64,000 nt of DNA from Meridianimarinicoccus zhengii (GTDB taxonomy: Bacteria; Pseudomonadota; Alphaproteobacteria; Rhodobacterales; Rhodobacteraceae): contig NZ_QDFI01000012.1 of NCBI RefSeq assembly GCF_003254465.1, positions 1 to 64,000 of the forward strand, given 5' to 3'. This document shows positions 1-9,839 of this stretch, in pieces; the first letter of the stretch is position 1, and every line of letters begins with the position of its first letter. Made by a program: the position numbers and the translations under genes. The notes beneath the pieces were generated by a model. That model did not search any database, was not told the DNA's origin, and saw only the letters and a list, made by a program, of their open reading frames with translations.

Positions 1-130
1 GCTGAAAACTGTCGCGGCAATCGTCAGAGCGGCCAGCCAGAAGTTTGTTCAGCCTGAACTACCGCGGGCCGACGGCAAGTGCCGAAATCCCAGGCATGCC
101 GATTTGGCCCGGCCTTTCAGGGGCCGCCCG

Positions 131-1186
131 TCAAGGCAGGGACAGGAAGGGCATGAGACGGCGGGTAAAGACCTCTGCCCCATGTGCGTTGAGATGCCGA
201 TTGTCAGCGAACCAGTCCAGGCGCTTTCCGTCAACGTCCCTGTCCCACACCGCCGATCGCGGGATCACCAGAGCACCCGCATTCCCGAGCGCTTCGATTG
301 CTCGGTCAAGTGCGAAGTCTCTGTCAATAATCGAAGACAGGCCGGCCGCACGTGTCGCGTTGTCCAACGCGTCTTCATAGGGCGGGACGAAAGGCGCCCC
401 CGCAATCACGATCAGTTCGACCTTCGACCCGGACGCCAGGACCGCGATCCGCTGCAAGGCAGCAATCGAACGATCCAGAATTTCAGGATCTTGATCGACT
501 GCCACCTTGACCAGACGCATGATGAAATCCGTCACTTGTTGAATCTCCTCGACTCCGGCTGGATCAGGAAGTTGCGGAAATTCGAACTGCGCCCAGGGCG
601 ACCGTCCCGGCGGATCAAGGACGTTCATTACAGCCGCATGAAACGCTCTTGAATTGGACGAAAGGGGTATCTTGCGAGGGGGGAGGAAGTTGGCTTCCAT
701 CCATCCCCAGATGTCGCCGTCTATCAGGGCAAATGGAGAGCTGCTTGTCGTGAGTATGTAGGCCGCATCGCGGGGCGCCGGGTTGACCGCCTTGAAATCC
801 TGCCGTGCACCGTTGTCCTGATAGAGCTGGTTCGCATCAAGTACCATGAATACGTATTCCGGAGAACCACCACGACGCAAGAACTGCTCAAAGATCTCCG
901 CGGCCTCGAAAAGATCAGCCGCCGGGAGCCACAAGGGGACATGCGTGAGCCCGAGCAGGCCAAAATCGATATCGACGTTGTAGGATGCCCCGATCGTGAC
1001 AGCGGACACATCGAGGCGATCCGCCGATTGGATAGAATTAAGTCTGTTGGGCATGATGGGGAACACGGTGTCCCGATAAAACCAAATCAGCGACTTGAGT
1101 GCCGCAAGCAGGACCACCGCGAACAGGATCGTGCGGAACGGCGAGAACGACCTGGCGGCTTCAGAACTGAAAATAGACAAAGGCAT
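131..1186 (-). CDS. SGNH-like O-acetylation partner protein, membrane-anchored
   Basis: This 351-residue protein has one N-terminal membrane segment (about residues 15-37) and then an extracytoplasmic domain. Near the C-terminus it has a D-N-R-H-L-N-xx-G block, and residues 65-70 read TIGASYN, both resembling the block I and catalytic Asp/His parts of SGNH/GDSL-type acyl transferases. The partner role is inferred from context: it follows an MBOAT acyltransferase gene and overlaps it by 26 bases, an arrangement seen for AlgI with AlgJ/AlgX-like proteins, where the membrane protein passes acetyl groups outward and the partner places them on a polysaccharide. The polysaccharide is unknown. Base composition is less GC-rich than most of the window. 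The call as partner is fairly safe; the exact family is less so. Confidence 0.6.
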   Translation of the reverse strand: MPLSIFSSEAARSFSPFRTILFAVVLLAALKSLIWFYRDTVFPIMPNRLNSIQSADRLDVSAVTIGASYNVDIDFGLLGLTHVPLWLPAADLFEAAEIFEQFLRRGGSPEYVFMVLDANQLYQDNGARQDFKAVNPAPRDAAYILTTSSSPFALIDGDIWGWMEANFLPPRKIPLSSNSRAFHAAVMNVLDPPGRSPWAQFEFPQLPDPAGVEEIQQVTDFIMRLVKVAVDQDPEILDRSIAALQRIAVLASGSKVELIVIAGAPFVPPYEDALDNATRAAGLSSIIDRDFALDRAIEALGNAGALVIPRSAVWDRDVDGKRLDWFADNRHLNAHGAEVFTRRLMPFLSLP

Positions 1187-2567
1187 CGCTCTCTCCCTTT
1201 TCGTTCGAAAACGCGACTATGAACAGAATTAGTCCAAGATAGAGCAGCCAACGCCACACAACAGATGGGGGAACCTCGTCCAGCAAAGTGGGCCTCAGTC
1301 GGTGACCGAACCATAGCAGGGTCCCAAGAAACGCAGAAAAAAGCTCGGGCTTGTGACGAATTTCATCGGAGAGGATGTCATCAAGGCTTAACTGCAAGAG
1401 TTGCCCATATACGTTCAAAGCATGCGAAACCGATGGAGAAAGAAAGAGCGTTCCGAAAATCGCGCCGAGAAAAAGGGTTCGACCAATCCGCACCAGTCTC
1501 CAGAAATCTCCGGATGGCAGGGTCCAACCGTTCCGTGCACACAGGGTTTCGATTACAATGGTCAGGCCGTGCAGGAAGCCGAAGAGGATGAATGTGATAT
1601 TGGCGCCATGCCAAAGCCCCACTATGATGAAAGTAAATAATATCAGACCGTATCGGCCCGCCCGGGACGACACAAGATTTGCAAGCGGTGCATGGAGATA
1701 GTCGAAAATCCACTTTGTCAGCGTCAAGTGCCAGCGCTGCCAGAAGTCGCGAATGGTCGTCGCAGTCATTGGAGACCGGAAATTATGGGACAGCTCTATG
1801 CCAATTAGGCGGGAGGAACCGCGCGCAAGATCCGTATAGCCAGAAAAATCGGCATAGATATAGAAGATCGACAACGCAGCGGCGATGATGAGACTGATCG
1901 CATTCGCACTCGGGTCGCCTTCATACACCTCGGCAAAAAATGGTGTCAGACCGGCCACGATTACAAGTTTCTTCACAAGTCCGGATAGGATCAGCAGGCA
2001 ACCACTTCGGAATCTCGTCCAGTCGAACGGGCGTTGTGCGCGAAGCTGGGGCAACAGATCCCGAGCCCGTTCGATAGGTCCGGCGATCAGCTGCGGAAAA
2101 TAGGCAACGTAAAGGAAAAAGTAACCCGGATGTCGTTCCGGGAGCTGCTTTCCCCGGAAAACATCGATCGTATAACCCATTGACTGAAGGGTGAAAAAGG
2201 ATATCCCGATTGGCAGTATGAACTGGTCTGCCGTGGTCACGAAGCCACCACTGGTCAGATAGCCAAGGCCATCCTGAAATAGGATGCGATACTTGAAATA
2301 TCCCAGCAGAATGAGATTTGTGGCGATACTTGTCGTCAACAGTCCGACGCGGAGAGCCTTGCGTCTTGTGTAAAACAGAGAAAGCCCGCTCACATAGTCG
2401 ACGGTTCCGGACACAAGTAGGAGCCAGACCAGACCGAACTGGGACGTCGCATAAAAGATATAGCTTGCGGAGACCAGAACGATCCAGCGGGTCCATACCG
2501 GCAGCAAGAGATACGACAGGAAGACGACACAAAGCAGGATGGCATATTCATATGTGTGAAACAGCAT
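1161..2567 (-). CDS. MBOAT family O-acyltransferase (AlgI-like)
   Basis: This 468-residue polytopic membrane protein matches the MBOAT/AlgI family in length and motifs. The core block D-F-W-Q-R-W-H-L-T-L-T-K-W-I lies in the middle of the protein, and the conserved membrane histidine is in G-L-W-H-G-A just after it. Proteins of this family move acyl groups, usually acetyl, from a cytoplasmic donor across the membrane for attachment to exopolysaccharide or peptidoglycan. It is the first gene of a two-gene minus-strand unit with the SGNH-like gene at 131-1186. No glycosyltransferases or other polysaccharide genes are in view, so the acceptor cannot be named. The local sequence has more A/T than the RND and xdh genes, consistent with separate ancestry. 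Confidence 0.85.
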   Translation of the reverse strand: MLFHTYEYAILLCVVFLSYLLLPVWTRWIVLVSASYIFYATSQFGLVWLLLVSGTVDYVSGLSLFYTRRKALRVGLLTTSIATNLILLGYFKYRILFQDGLGYLTSGGFVTTADQFILPIGISFFTLQSMGYTIDVFRGKQLPERHPGYFFLYVAYFPQLIAGPIERARDLLPQLRAQRPFDWTRFRSGCLLILSGLVKKLVIVAGLTPFFAEVYEGDPSANAISLIIAAALSIFYIYADFSGYTDLARGSSRLIGIELSHNFRSPMTATTIRDFWQRWHLTLTKWIFDYLHAPLANLVSSRAGRYGLILFTFIIVGLWHGANITFILFGFLHGLTIVIETLCARNGWTLPSGDFWRLVRIGRTLFLGAIFGTLFLSPSVSHALNVYGQLLQLSLDDILSDEIRHKPELFSAFLGTLLWFGHRLRPTLLDEVPPSVVWRWLLYLGLILFIVAFSNEKGESDAFVYFQF

Positions 2568-3191
2568 GCGGCGCCCCTGACTGAAAATTCCTCTTCAACA
2601 AAGGACAGCCATCCTCCGGGATGCGCGAAGTCATGCCAATTTTTTGCGAAGGTGAATACGGCATTAGGTACGGTCAGTGGAAGTCATACAAGACGGTTCG
2701 CGTGCGCGAACGTTGACCGTCGTGTGCCATCACAAACGGGCATTCACAACTCCATCTATGCGGGATCTATCCTGCGCGGCGTACGCGACGATATCTCCCG
2801 AGTGCACCATAATGGCCTGAGGCCATGTCTCGCAACGTCCATTCCGCAGGCAACGTTCCGAACATTCTGGCGCGTTTCCGCGAACCACCGCCACTTCTGA
2901 ACAGTGCAACGCCGGGTGCGCTGTAGCTGGACAGCGAGCCTGAGCGCAAGCATCCTGTCCGAAGCATCTATCTCCTGGTCCAAAAAGCTGCCGATCGCGT
3001 CTCTGCTGAATCCACCACCCACGACGAATGACCTGGCTAAGCGTGACACAGGTCAACTTGCCGCTCGGCTTCTCGTTTCACCGGGTTTAGGGCCAGACGG
3101 TCCCCATGGATTCGATCCGTGGACATAACCTGGTTTCGGAACGAAGCACTGACGCGTCCAGCATCGGGAACCCGGATTCCTTTGGTCAACG
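2568..3191. other. 624-base non-coding gap
   Basis: No open frame here has convincing protein features. Several frames stay open for 60-115 codons on both strands, but their translations are Arg/Ser/Cys-rich and match no family I know. The stretch separates the start of the MBOAT gene from the end of the RND pump gene, so it should hold the promoter of the MBOAT unit near 2570-2700 and the 3' end of the efflux transcript near 3150. The composition is mixed, and it may be a decayed gene remnant, but I cannot identify one. Confidence 0.5.
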
Positions 3192-3216
3192 CTAGGAGAG
3201 CGAGTCCCGATGCTGG
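3158..3216. repeat. 12-bp perfect inverted repeat flanking the RND stop codon
   Basis: CCAGCATCGGGA at 3158-3169 recurs as its exact reverse complement at 3205-3216, with 35 bases between. The second arm is inside the last codons of the RND gene and the first lies beyond its stop. In the efflux mRNA this could fold into a long 3' hairpin that ends or stabilises the transcript. No T-run follows, so a classical intrinsic terminator is not shown. Confidence 0.45.
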
Positions 3217-6200
3217 CGTTCTTCACCCGCGGTGGCGTCCGCGGTGCGATCCTCTCCGGCGCGCCGGAACATCCGGGTGACGATCACGAAGAAAAGCGGC
3301 ACGAAGACGATGCCAAGCACGGTCGCCGAGATCGTACCGCCCAGTACGCCTGCCCCGATGGCGGTGCGCCCGCCGGCGCCCGCGCCGCTGCTCAGCACCA
3401 GCGGAAGCACGCCCAGCGAGAACGCCATCGACGTCATCACGATGGGCCGGAAGCGCTGGCGCGCGGCCTCCACCACGGCGTGGATGACGCGCTCGCCCTG
3501 CTCGTGGCGGTCGCGCGCGAACTCGACGATCAGGATCGCGTTCTTGCCGGTCAGGCCGATCACGGTCAGCAGGCCTACCTGGAAGAAGACCCCGTTCTCG
3601 AACCCGCCCAGCCACGCGCCGATCAAAGCGCCGAGCACGCCGATGGGCATGGCGAACATCACCGCGAAGGGGATCGACCAGCTTTCGTAGAGTGCCGCGA
3701 GCGACAGGAATACCGCCGCCAGCGACAGCGCATAGAGCAGCGGCGCCTGGTTGCCGGACTGCCGTTCTTCCAACGACAGGCCCGTCCACGCAATGTTGTA
3801 ACCGCCGCCAAGATCGGCAACGAGCCGCTCCATTTCTGCCATCGCCTCCCCGGTGGAGACGCCGGGCGCAGGCGAGCCCTGGATCTGGATCGCAGGAATG
3901 CCGTTGTATCGGTAAAGGCCCTGCGCGCCGTAATCCCACGACCCGGTGGCGAAGTTCGAGAACGGCACGAGCCCGCCCGAGGCGTTGCGCACCCGCCATT
4001 TCTCGATGTCGGACGGGGTCGCTCGTGCCCCGGCCGCACCCTGCACGTACACGCGCTTGATGCGGCCCTGGTCGAGGAAGTCGTTGACATAGGCACCGGC
4101 CCAGGCGACGCGCAGCAGGTCGCCCACGTCGGTCGGCGTCACGCCCATCGCGCCGGCCTTGCGCCAGTCGATGTCCAGGTTGAATTGCGCCGCATCTTCC
4201 AGCCCGCTGGGCCGGGCCGAGGCGATCAGCGCGCTTCGCGACGCGGCCCCCAGAAGCTGGTTGCGCGCCGCCACGAGTTCCTCGTGGCTTTGCCCTCCAC
4301 GTGCCTGAAGGTAAAAGTCGAAGCCCGAGACATTGCCAAGCTCGATCACCGAAGGCGGCACGATCGGGAACACCATGGCGTCGCGGATCTGGCTGAATGC
4401 GCCAAAGGCGCGACCGGCGAGCGCCTGCACACTTTCGTCCGGCTCGGTGCGTTCCGACCAGTCCTTCAGCTGCACGAAGGCCAGGCCCATGTTCTGGCCC
4501 TGCCCCGCGAAACTGAATCCGACGACACCGAACATGCTGTCGACGACGCCGTCTTCCTGCGAAAGGTAATAGGCTTCCACCTCTTCCAGCACATCGAGCG
4601 TGCGCTGTGCGGTCGCGCCGGTCGGCGCCTGGATCAGGGTGAAGAGGATTCCCTGGTCCTCTTCCGGCAGAAAACCTGTCGGCGTGCGCGCGAACAGCAA
4701 CGCCATCCCCGCGGCCAGCAGCAGGTAGACCACGCCGACGCGGACGGGGCGGTTGACGCTCCACCGCACGGTGGCGGCATAGCCCGCCAGAACCGCGCCG
4801 AAGCCGTGGTTGAACCATCCGAAGGGCCCGCGGCGGGCGGCGTGGACCTTGGGCTGGAGGATCGAGGCGCACAGCGCCGGGGTCAGGGTGATCGCCACGA
4901 CCACCGACAGCGCCATTGCCGACACGATGGTGATCGCGAATTGCTGGTAGATCACGCCGGTTGATCCGGGAAAGAACGCCATCGGCACGAACACCGCCGA
5001 CAGCACCAGCGCGATGCCGACCAGCGCGCCGGTGATCTGGCCCATCGACTTGTGGGTCGCCTCGCGGGGGCCAAGCCCCTCTTCCTCCATGATCCTCTCG
5101 ACGTTCTCGACCACCACGATGGCGTCGTCCACCAGCAGGCCGATCGCCAGCACCATGGCCAGCATGGTCAGCGTGTTGATGGTGAACCCGGCCGCTGCCA
5201 GCACCCCGAACGTGCCCAGAAGGACCACGGGCACGGCAAGGGTCGGGATCAGCGTGGCGCGCAGATTCTGCAGGAACAGCAGCATCACCAGGAACACGAG
5301 CCCGATCGCTTCGAACAGGGTCTTCACGACCTCCTTGATCGAGATCTCGATGAACGGTGTGGTGTCGTAGGGGATGACGTAATCGACGCCATCGGGGAAG
5401 AAGCGGGCGAAATCCGCCATCCGGGCCTTGACCCGGTCCGCGGTGTCCAGCGCATTGGCGCCGGGGGCGAGGCTGATCGCCATGCCCGACGCCGGGTCGC
5501 CGTTGAACCGTGATATCGTGGCGTAATTGTCCGCCCCGATCTCGACCTCCGCCACGTCGTCGAGCAGCACGAGCCCGCCATCGGTTTCCGCACGCAGCAC
5601 GATCTGGCGGAAATCCTCGGGCGTTCTCAGCAGCGACTGCGCGGTGATCGTCGCGTTGAGTTGCTGGCCCTCCAGGGTCGGGCGCGCACCGAAAGCGCCG
5701 GCGGAAATCTGGGCGTTCTGCGCGGACACGGCGGCGACGACGTCCGACGGTGTCAACTCGAATGCCGCAAGCCGGGACGGATCGAGCCAGATGCGCATCG
5801 CGTACTGGGCGCCGAAGACCTGCACCGAGCCCACGCCCTCGATGCGGCTCAACTCGTCCACGAGATTGGTGACCATGTAGTCGGACAGGTCCACCTGCTC
5901 CAGCGCGCCGTCGGTGGAAATCAGGCCGATCACCATCAGGAAGCCGGCCGACGATTTCTCGACCGTCACGCCCTGGCGTTCCACGACGTCGGGCAGCAGC
6001 GGCAGCGCCTGGCTGAGCTTGTTCTGGACCTGCACCTGCGCGATGTCGATATCGGTGCCGGTCTCGAAGTTTAGCGTGATCTGCGCGCCGCCTGCCGACG
6101 TGGATTGCGACGAGAAGTAGCGCAGCCCGTCGATGCCGGTCATCTGCTGCTCGATCACCTGCGTGACGGTGTTGGCCACCGTGTCGGCCGATGCGCCGGG

Positions 6201-6347
6201 ATACGACGCGCTGACCGACACCGAGGGAGGCGCGATCTGGGGGTACTGTGCCACCGGAAGCGTGCGGATCGCCAGAAGCCCGATGCCCATGATCAGGATC
6301 GAGATCACCCACGCGAAGACCGGGCGGTCGATGAAGAAACCTGCCAT
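3192..6347 (-). CDS. RND efflux pump, HAE-1 (AcrB/MexB) type inner-membrane transporter
   Basis: At 1051 residues this has the length of AcrB-type proton-driven drug pumps. The N-terminus ([14 protein letters not shown]) is typical. The proton-relay pair Asp-Asp lies in [13 protein letters not shown] around residue 405, and the partner Lys is in [12 protein letters not shown] near residue 940. Two large periplasmic loops sit between the membrane blocks. It acts in the inner membrane, exporting hydrophobic compounds through an adaptor and an outer-membrane channel. The adaptor gene is 12 bases upstream on the same strand, so they form one operon. No TolC/OprM-type channel gene follows, so a channel encoded elsewhere is probably used. 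Substrates cannot be told from sequence. Confidence 0.95.
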   Translation of the reverse strand: MAGFFIDRPVFAWVISILIMGIGLLAIRTLPVAQYPQIAPPSVSVSASYPGASADTVANTVTQVIEQQMTGIDGLRYFSSQSTSAGGAQITLNFETGTDIDIAQVQVQNKLSQALPLLPDVVERQGVTVEKSSAGFLMVIGLISTDGALEQVDLSDYMVTNLVDELSRIEGVGSVQVFGAQYAMRIWLDPSRLAAFELTPSDVVAAVSAQNAQISAGAFGARPTLEGQQLNATITAQSLLRTPEDFRQIVLRAETDGGLVLLDDVAEVEIGADNYATISRFNGDPASGMAISLAPGANALDTADRVKARMADFARFFPDGVDYVIPYDTTPFIEISIKEVVKTLFEAIGLVFLVMLLFLQNLRATLIPTLAVPVVLLGTFGVLAAAGFTINTLTMLAMVLAIGLLVDDAIVVVENVERIMEEEGLGPREATHKSMGQITGALVGIALVLSAVFVPMAFFPGSTGVIYQQFAITIVSAMALSVVVAITLTPALCASILQPKVHAARRGPFGWFNHGFGAVLAGYAATVRWSVNRPVRVGVVYLLLAAGMALLFARTPTGFLPEEDQGILFTLIQAPTGATAQRTLDVLEEVEAYYLSQEDGVVDSMFGVVGFSFAGQGQNMGLAFVQLKDWSERTEPDESVQALAGRAFGAFSQIRDAMVFPIVPPSVIELGNVSGFDFYLQARGGQSHEELVAARNQLLGAASRSALIASARPSGLEDAAQFNLDIDWRKAGAMGVTPTDVGDLLRVAWAGAYVNDFLDQGRIKRVYVQGAAGARATPSDIEKWRVRNASGGLVPFSNFATGSWDYGAQGLYRYNGIPAIQIQGSPAPGVSTGEAMAEMERLVADLGGGYNIAWTGLSLEERQSGNQAPLLYALSLAAVFLSLAALYESWSIPFAVMFAMPIGVLGALIGAWLGGFENGVFFQVGLLTVIGLTGKNAILIVEFARDRHEQGERVIHAVVEAARQRFRPIVMTSMAFSLGVLPLVLSSGAGAGGRTAIGAGVLGGTISATVLGIVFVPLFFVIVTRMFRRAGEDRTADATAGEERQHRDSLS

Positions 6348-6359
6348 CGTCTCGCCTCT

Positions 6360-7508
6360 CTACTGCGCCGTCGCCGACGTGTTGCCGGATGCCGCGCGCG
6401 GCTGCGCGGCAACGGTCGCGCCGGGAGAGGTCTTCTGGAACCCGGCCACCATGACGCGTTCCCCGTCCGACAGGCCCTCCGATACGACCCAGTCGCTGCC
6501 GCGATCCTGCAGGACGGTCAGGCGGCGTTCGACCACCGTGTCATTTTCGTCCACCACCCATGCCACGGGCCGACCCCGGCGGTCGCGCTGCACCGCTTCC
6601 TGCGGGACGAGGAAGGCATCCTCGACCACCTCGACCGGCAGTTGCACCTGCACGTACATGCCGGGCAACAGCAGCGTCGCGGGGTTGTCGAACTGCATCC
6701 GCAGGGTCACGACGCCGGTCTGCGGGTCGACATTCGGCTCGGCCGCGGTGAGCGTCCCGGTTTCCCCGAAGTCCGAACCGTCGGCAAGCGTCAGGCGCAC
6801 CGTCTGGTCGCCGCCGGCAAGCTCCGCCTCGGCCTCGCCGCGCTGCCAGCGCAGCAGGTCGGCGGCCGATTGATTCACGTCTACGTAAACGGGATCGATG
6901 TCGCGGATCACGGCGAGCGGCTGGTCCTGACTGGCGGTCACGAGCGCGCCGGCGCTGGTCTGCGCCAGGCCGATGCGGCCTGACAGGCGCGCGCGGATCG
7001 TCGTGCGCGAGAGTTCGATCTCGGCGGTCTTCAGCTGCGCGCGCGCCACCTCCAGCGCGGCGGCGGCGGAGTCGCGGGCCGCGATCGCGTCGTCATAGGC
7101 CTGTTCGCTGGCGACGTTCCGCGCCTGCAATGCGTTGATCCGTTCCGCCTCGCGCTCCGCGGCGTCGAGTTGCACCTGCGCCTGCGTGACACCCGCGCGG
7201 GCCTGCGCCACGGCGGCCTCGTAGCTTGCCGGATCGATCGTGAACAGCGGATCGCCTGCCGACACCTCCGCGCCCTCGCGGAACAGGCGTTCGGTGATGA
7301 TGCCGTTCACCTGCGGCCGCACCTCCGCCTCGGCCGAGGCCGCGACACGACCCGGCAGCGTGCTGGTCAGCGTAACATCCTGTGCCGCGACGCTGACGAC
7401 GGTGACCGGCGTGGGCTGGCCGGATTGTTGCGCGTGGGCCGGCGCCAGCCCCAGCGCGAAGACGACGAAGACGGGTACAAGGACAGTCTTTGGACGGAAT
7501 CGGAACAT
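6360..7508 (-). CDS. RND periplasmic adaptor (AcrA/MexA-type membrane fusion protein)
   Basis: This 382-residue protein starts with a signal sequence of about 27 residues ending A-P-A-H-A. The lipoyl/barrel-sandwich halves (V-R-P-Q-V-N-G-I-I near residues 65-73, and the matching S-G-R-I-G later) flank a long alpha-helical hairpin rich in Ala, Glu and Arg. There is no lipobox cysteine, so unlike AcrA it seems not to be lipid-anchored. It links the inner-membrane pump to an outer-membrane channel. I chose the ATG at 7508 because the signal peptide begins there; in-frame starts at 7532 and 7559 would add non-hydrophobic residues and run into the palindrome at 7530-7549. It is co-transcribed with the pump and divergent from the TetR gene. 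Confidence 0.92.
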   Translation of the reverse strand: MFRFRPKTVLVPVFVVFALGLAPAHAQQSGQPTPVTVVSVAAQDVTLTSTLPGRVAASAEAEVRPQVNGIITERLFREGAEVSAGDPLFTIDPASYEAAVAQARAGVTQAQVQLDAAEREAERINALQARNVASEQAYDDAIAARDSAAAALEVARAQLKTAEIELSRTTIRARLSGRIGLAQTSAGALVTASQDQPLAVIRDIDPVYVDVNQSAADLLRWQRGEAEAELAGGDQTVRLTLADGSDFGETGTLTAAEPNVDPQTGVVTLRMQFDNPATLLLPGMYVQVQLPVEVVEDAFLVPQEAVQRDRRGRPVAWVVDENDTVVERRLTVLQDRGSDWVVSEGLSDGERVMVAGFQKTSPGATVAAQPRAASGNTSATAQ

Positions 7509-7529
7509 GGCGGGCCCAGGGGCAGGGGT

Positions 7530-7549
7530 CATTGGTGGGCGCACCAATG
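7530..7549. promoter_or_regulatory. 20-bp palindrome, probable TetR operator
   Basis: CATTGGTG and CACCAATG form perfect 8-bp arms around the 4-base centre GGCG. The site lies 22 bases before the adaptor start codon and about 85 bases before the TetR start codon, in the shared divergent promoter region. Size and symmetry fit a TetR-dimer site. Binding is inferred from position and was not tested. Confidence 0.6.
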
Positions 7550-7633
7550 CCGATTGCAAAACTCTGCCGTTTCCTTATTGGCCGCCGGATGGTAACGCAA
7601 GCGCCGGATCGAGTGGCGTCTCGGGGGATTGCG

Positions 7634-8299
7634 ATGAACAGTACGCCGCCGCGGCGCAGTGCGGCCTGCGCAGGACTGACGCCAGGGCCCGGCCGCCCCG
7701 TTGCCTTGCCGCCCGAGACGCGGCGCACACGAATTTTCGAGGCACTCGAAGCGGTCTATACCGATACGGGTCTCGACGGCGCGAGCATGGACGCCATCGC
7801 GCGACGGGCGGGCATGTCCAAACGCACGCTCTATGCAATGTTTTCCGGGCGTGACGACCTGCTGCACGCGTATCTCGACCGGGTCGGCGGCGGCTTCGTG
7901 CGCCGTCTCGATGCGTCGGAACGGTGCCTGCCGTTGGCCGAACGGCTGAACTGCTTGCTGACGCCGCGTGCCCAGCCTGCCGGTTATGGCCTTCCGGTGG
8001 AGATCCTGCGTGCGATCATCGCCCAGGTGCCAACCCGGCCGGAAATCGGACGCGATCTCGTCATGCGGCTCGCCGCCGCAAATCGTCGTGTGGTGACCGA
8101 AGAACTGGATCGCGCGGTTGCCGACGGCGCTTTGACGCGTATCGACACGTCCGCGGCCGCCGATCTGCTGCTCGATATGGTGCGCCCGTGGCCGGTCGAA
8201 TGTCTGCTCGACCCAACCTGCATCCCAGACGCGGACGGCCTATCGGCGCGCCGTGCGCTGGCCGTGTCGGTCTTCCTGGGAGGGGTTAGCGCAAATTAG
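7634..8299 (+). CDS. TetR family repressor of the adjacent RND operon
   Basis: This 221-residue protein has a TetR-type helix-turn-helix around residues 35-80: I-F-E-A-L-E-A-V-Y leads to A-S-M-D-A-I-A-R-R-A-G-M-S-K-R-T-L-Y-A-M-F. An all-helical ligand-binding domain follows. It is divergent from the efflux adaptor, the usual arrangement for local repressors such as AcrR, and probably releases the promoter when a pump substrate binds. The chosen ATG at 7634 has a G-rich stretch seven bases upstream; the frame stays open further upstream only from a TTG inside the adaptor gene. Ligand unknown. Confidence 0.85.
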   Translation: MNSTPPRRSAACAGLTPGPGRPVALPPETRRTRIFEALEAVYTDTGLDGASMDAIARRAGMSKRTLYAMFSGRDDLLHAYLDRVGGGFVRRLDASERCLPLAERLNCLLTPRAQPAGYGLPVEILRAIIAQVPTRPEIGRDLVMRLAAANRRVVTEELDRAVADGALTRIDTSAAADLLLDMVRPWPVECLLDPTCIPDADGLSARRALAVSVFLGGVSAN

Positions 8300-8433
8300 C
8301 CGGCTGCGCGCACCCGGAGAAAGTACCGGCACCCACAAGACCGCAACGTAGCGGCTTTGGGCTTTGGGCTTTCAGCCGGGACCAGCAGCTTAAGAAAGGC
8401 TGTGCGCCACCCGGATCTGACGCGCGAGAAGTC

Positions 8434-9771
8434 TCAAGGGCGCGGCGTGCACGGCTCCGACCCGTTGCGATCCGCTGAGCCGGGAAATTGCGGCAGGCCA
8501 CCGACATAGACCTGCGCGATGGCGCGGTCGTCGCCCATCATCTGCAGGATGAACAGCTCTTCCGCCAGTGTCGTCGCGCGTTCGGACCGGAGCGCCATCG
8601 CCGCGGTCGCACAGGCGTCGAGCACCACGATGTCGGCCTCGGTCCCTTCATCGAGCGTTCCGATACGGTCCTCGAGGCCCAGAACCACGGCATTTCCGCG
8701 CGTGATCCAGTGGAACGCCCGCAGCGGGTGCATGGACTGGTTCTGAAGCTGCAAGACCTTGTACCCTTCGTTCAGCGTCTGAAGCATGGAATAGCTGGTC
8801 CCCGCCCCGACATCCGTCGCGATGCCGTTGGTGATGCCGCGCCCGCGCAAACCGGCATCGTCGAACAGGCCACTGCCAAGAAAGAGGTTCGAGGTCGGGC
8901 AGAACACCGGATGCGATCCGGTTTCGGCCAGCGCGTCGATCTCGCGGGGGGCGAGGTGGATCGCATGCCCTAGCAGCGTCCGCGGGCCAAGCAGCCCGTG
9001 GCCCTCGTAGATATCGAGATAGTCGCGCGCATCCGGATAGAGTTCCGCAGTATAGGCGATTTCCGCGTGGTTTTCGGACAGGTGGGTCTGCACGTGGCAA
9101 TCGGGATGCTCCGCGACGAGCGCGCGGGTCATTTCCATCTGGTCGGGGCTGGAGGTGATCGCGAAACGCGGCGTGATGACGTAGCCGTTTCGGCCCTTCC
9201 CGTGCCAGCGCGCGATGAGGGCCTTGCTGTCGTCATACCCGGATCGCGGCGTGTCGCGCAGCCCGTCGGGCGCGTTGCGGTCCATCAGGACCTTGCCGCC
9301 CAGCATCCGCATCCGGCGACGCGTCGCCTCGGCGAAGAACGCGTCGACGCTTGCGCCGTGGACGGAACAATAGGCGACAGCCGTCGTCGTGCCATGCGCG
9401 ACCAGCTGGTCAAGAAACGCCGCCGCCATCCGCGCGCAGTGATCCGCGTCCGCGAAGCGGGTTTCCTCGGGGAAGGTGTAATTGTTGAGCCAGTCCAGAA
9501 GCTGCGCGCCCCAGGACGCGATGACCTGCACCTGCGGAAAATGGATATGCGTATCGATGAACCCGGCCATCATCAGGTGCGGACGATGGTCCACGCACAA
9601 GGCATCGGGCGCGTGCGGCGCGATATCGGGGAACGCGCCGGACCGGACGATCAGGCCGTCCCGCAGCAGAAGCGCCCCGTCCTCGATATAGGTGTAAGCG
9701 TCGGTGTCATTTCCGTCCGCCGGTTCGCGGTGAAACGTCAGCAACCGGCCGCGCAGCAGGGTTTCGGTCAT
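8434..9771 (-). CDS. guaD: guanine deaminase
   Basis: This 445-residue amidohydrolase converts guanine to xanthine and ammonia in the cytoplasm. The zinc-site motif D-T-H-I-H-F-P-Q is at residues 73-80, where H75 and H77 are the HxH ligands. The guanine-deaminase signature P-R-F-A-I-T-S-S follows in mid-protein, further ligands are in H-L-S-E-N and L-L-G-H-A, and the Asp is in A-T-D-V-G-A-G-T-S. Length is normal for bacterial GuaD. It is the last gene of a minus-strand purine operon, 68 bases after the NCS2 permease, so its product xanthine feeds directly into the xanthine dehydrogenase encoded upstream. The start ATG at 9771 gives the standard N-terminus. Confidence in function is high. Confidence 0.93.
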   Translation of the reverse strand: MTETLLRGRLLTFHREPADGNDTDAYTYIEDGALLLRDGLIVRSGAFPDIAPHAPDALCVDHRPHLMMAGFIDTHIHFPQVQVIASWGAQLLDWLNNYTFPEETRFADADHCARMAAAFLDQLVAHGTTTAVAYCSVHGASVDAFFAEATRRRMRMLGGKVLMDRNAPDGLRDTPRSGYDDSKALIARWHGKGRNGYVITPRFAITSSPDQMEMTRALVAEHPDCHVQTHLSENHAEIAYTAELYPDARDYLDIYEGHGLLGPRTLLGHAIHLAPREIDALAETGSHPVFCPTSNLFLGSGLFDDAGLRGRGITNGIATDVGAGTSYSMLQTLNEGYKVLQLQNQSMHPLRAFHWITRGNAVVLGLEDRIGTLDEGTEADIVVLDACATAAMALRSERATTLAEELFILQMMGDDRAIAQVYVGGLPQFPGSADRNGSEPCTPRP

Positions 9772-9839
9772 GCAGACCTCTGGATTGCGGGTTTCGGATC
9801 AATCCGGGGCAACCGGGCGGCCGCCCCGGGGTGCAGGGT

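Noticed and set aside
2756-3049. A possible decayed transposase or other gene in the gap beside the RND pump
   Set aside because: No frame shows a transposase catalytic triad or terminal inverted repeats; the translations do not match a known family.
3210-4964. A 584-codon plus-strand frame opposite the RND pump
   Set aside because: Composition is extreme (His/Arg/Ala) and it has no recognisable domain; the pump gene is certain.
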